Shown here in pieces: positions 6,411 through 6,589 of a stretch of DNA of 6,589 nucleotides; position 1 is the first letter of the stretch, and the number at the start of each line of letters is the position of its first letter. The position numbers and the translations under genes were made by a program. The notes beneath the pieces were generated by a model. That model was not told where the DNA came from. It saw nothing but the letters and a program-made list of their open reading frames with translations, and ran no database searches. Origin of the DNA: Thermodesulfobacteriota bacterium (GTDB taxonomy: Bacteria; Desulfobacterota; Thermodesulfobacteria; Thermodesulfobacteriales; Thermodesulfobacteriaceae); assembly GCA_003641645.1 (NCBI GenBank), contig QNAZ01000047.1, positions 1 to 6,589 of the forward strand, written 5' to 3'.

Positions 6411-6589
6411 AAGCAGTAATTCTTGCTGGAGGAAAAGGTACTCGTTTAATGGAAGAAACTGTAATAAAACCCAAACCCATGGTAGAAATTGGAGGAAAGC
6501 CTATTCTATGGCATATTATGAAAATATACTCTGCCTATGGTATAAATGAATTTATTATCTGTGTGGGATACAAAGGTTATATTATCAAA
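6407..6589 (+). CDS. rfbF: Glucose-1-phosphate cytidylyltransferase, 3' end missing
   Basis: Only the first 61 codons are present; the frame is open to the window's edge. The N-terminus MKAVILAGGKGTRL (1-14) is the nucleotidyltransferase signature, and EETVIKPKPMVEIGGKPILW (16-35) together with IMKIYSAYGINEFIICVGYK (37-56) matches glucose-1-phosphate cytidylyltransferase (RfbF) much better than the thymidylyl- or uridylyl-transferases, which differ at this spot. The full enzyme has about 255-260 residues, so about three quarters are missing. It makes CDP-glucose from CTP and glucose 1-phosphate, the first step to CDP-linked dideoxy- and other deoxysugars of O-antigens. CDP-glucose 4,6-dehydratase (rfbG) is usually the next gene and would be expected just beyond the window. 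The start overlaps the preceding stop as ATGA. The identification rests on close agreement over a short stretch. Confidence 0.92.
   Translation, partial: MKAVILAGGKGTRLMEETVIKPKPMVEIGGKPILWHIMKIYSAYGINEFIICVGYKGYIIK

Overview
The window is strongly AT-rich (about one third G+C by eye) and densely packed. Genes are separated by a few bases or overlap, and proteins are rich in Lys, Glu and Ile, with AGA and ATA codons common. Purine-rich Shine-Dalgarno sites and one clear sigma70-type promoter point to a bacterium. The composition, together with two families best known from archaea (an EhaR/COG4030-like HAD protein and an SDH/DUF114 Clp-fold protease), suggests a thermophilic anaerobe such as a member of the Thermodesulfobacteriota. 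That assignment is an inference from composition and gene content, not a demonstrated identity.

Left part (1-2998). A macro-domain protein, cut by the window's left edge, runs on the plus strand to 411. Four bases later a three-gene minus-strand operon ends. In transcription order it encodes an EhaR-like HAD hydrolase (2998-1988), a rhomboid intramembrane serine protease (1991-1254, joined to the first gene by an ATGA overlap), and a membrane-anchored SDH-family Clp-fold serine protease (1237-416, 16 bases further on). One promoter (TTGACT-16 nt-TATAAT, minus strand, 3065-3038) can drive all three. The tight linkage of two membrane-associated serine proteases with a HAD phosphatase-like protein suggests a shared envelope role, possibly membrane-protein turnover or signalling. 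No substrate can be named.

Right part (3090-6589). Reading divergently on the plus strand is the start of a surface-polysaccharide cluster. It holds a 713-residue fusion of a GT9 (heptosyltransferase-like) domain, a four-cysteine zinc ribbon and a class I SAM methyltransferase; a GT-A/family 2 glycosyltransferase with a long C-terminal extension; and the first 61 codons of glucose-1-phosphate cytidylyltransferase (rfbF), cut by the right edge. The three are joined with no gap (TAA-ATG) or by an ATGA overlap, so they are almost certainly co-expressed. RfbF indicates that CDP-glucose-derived sugars are made downstream; the two upstream genes probably assemble and methylate the glycan.

The only sizeable non-coding stretch is the 91-base divergent intergenic region 2999-3089. 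No RNA genes, CRISPR arrays or insertion sequences were seen. The features most worth a second look are the GT9-zinc ribbon-methyltransferase fusion and the HAD/rhomboid/SDH protease operon.
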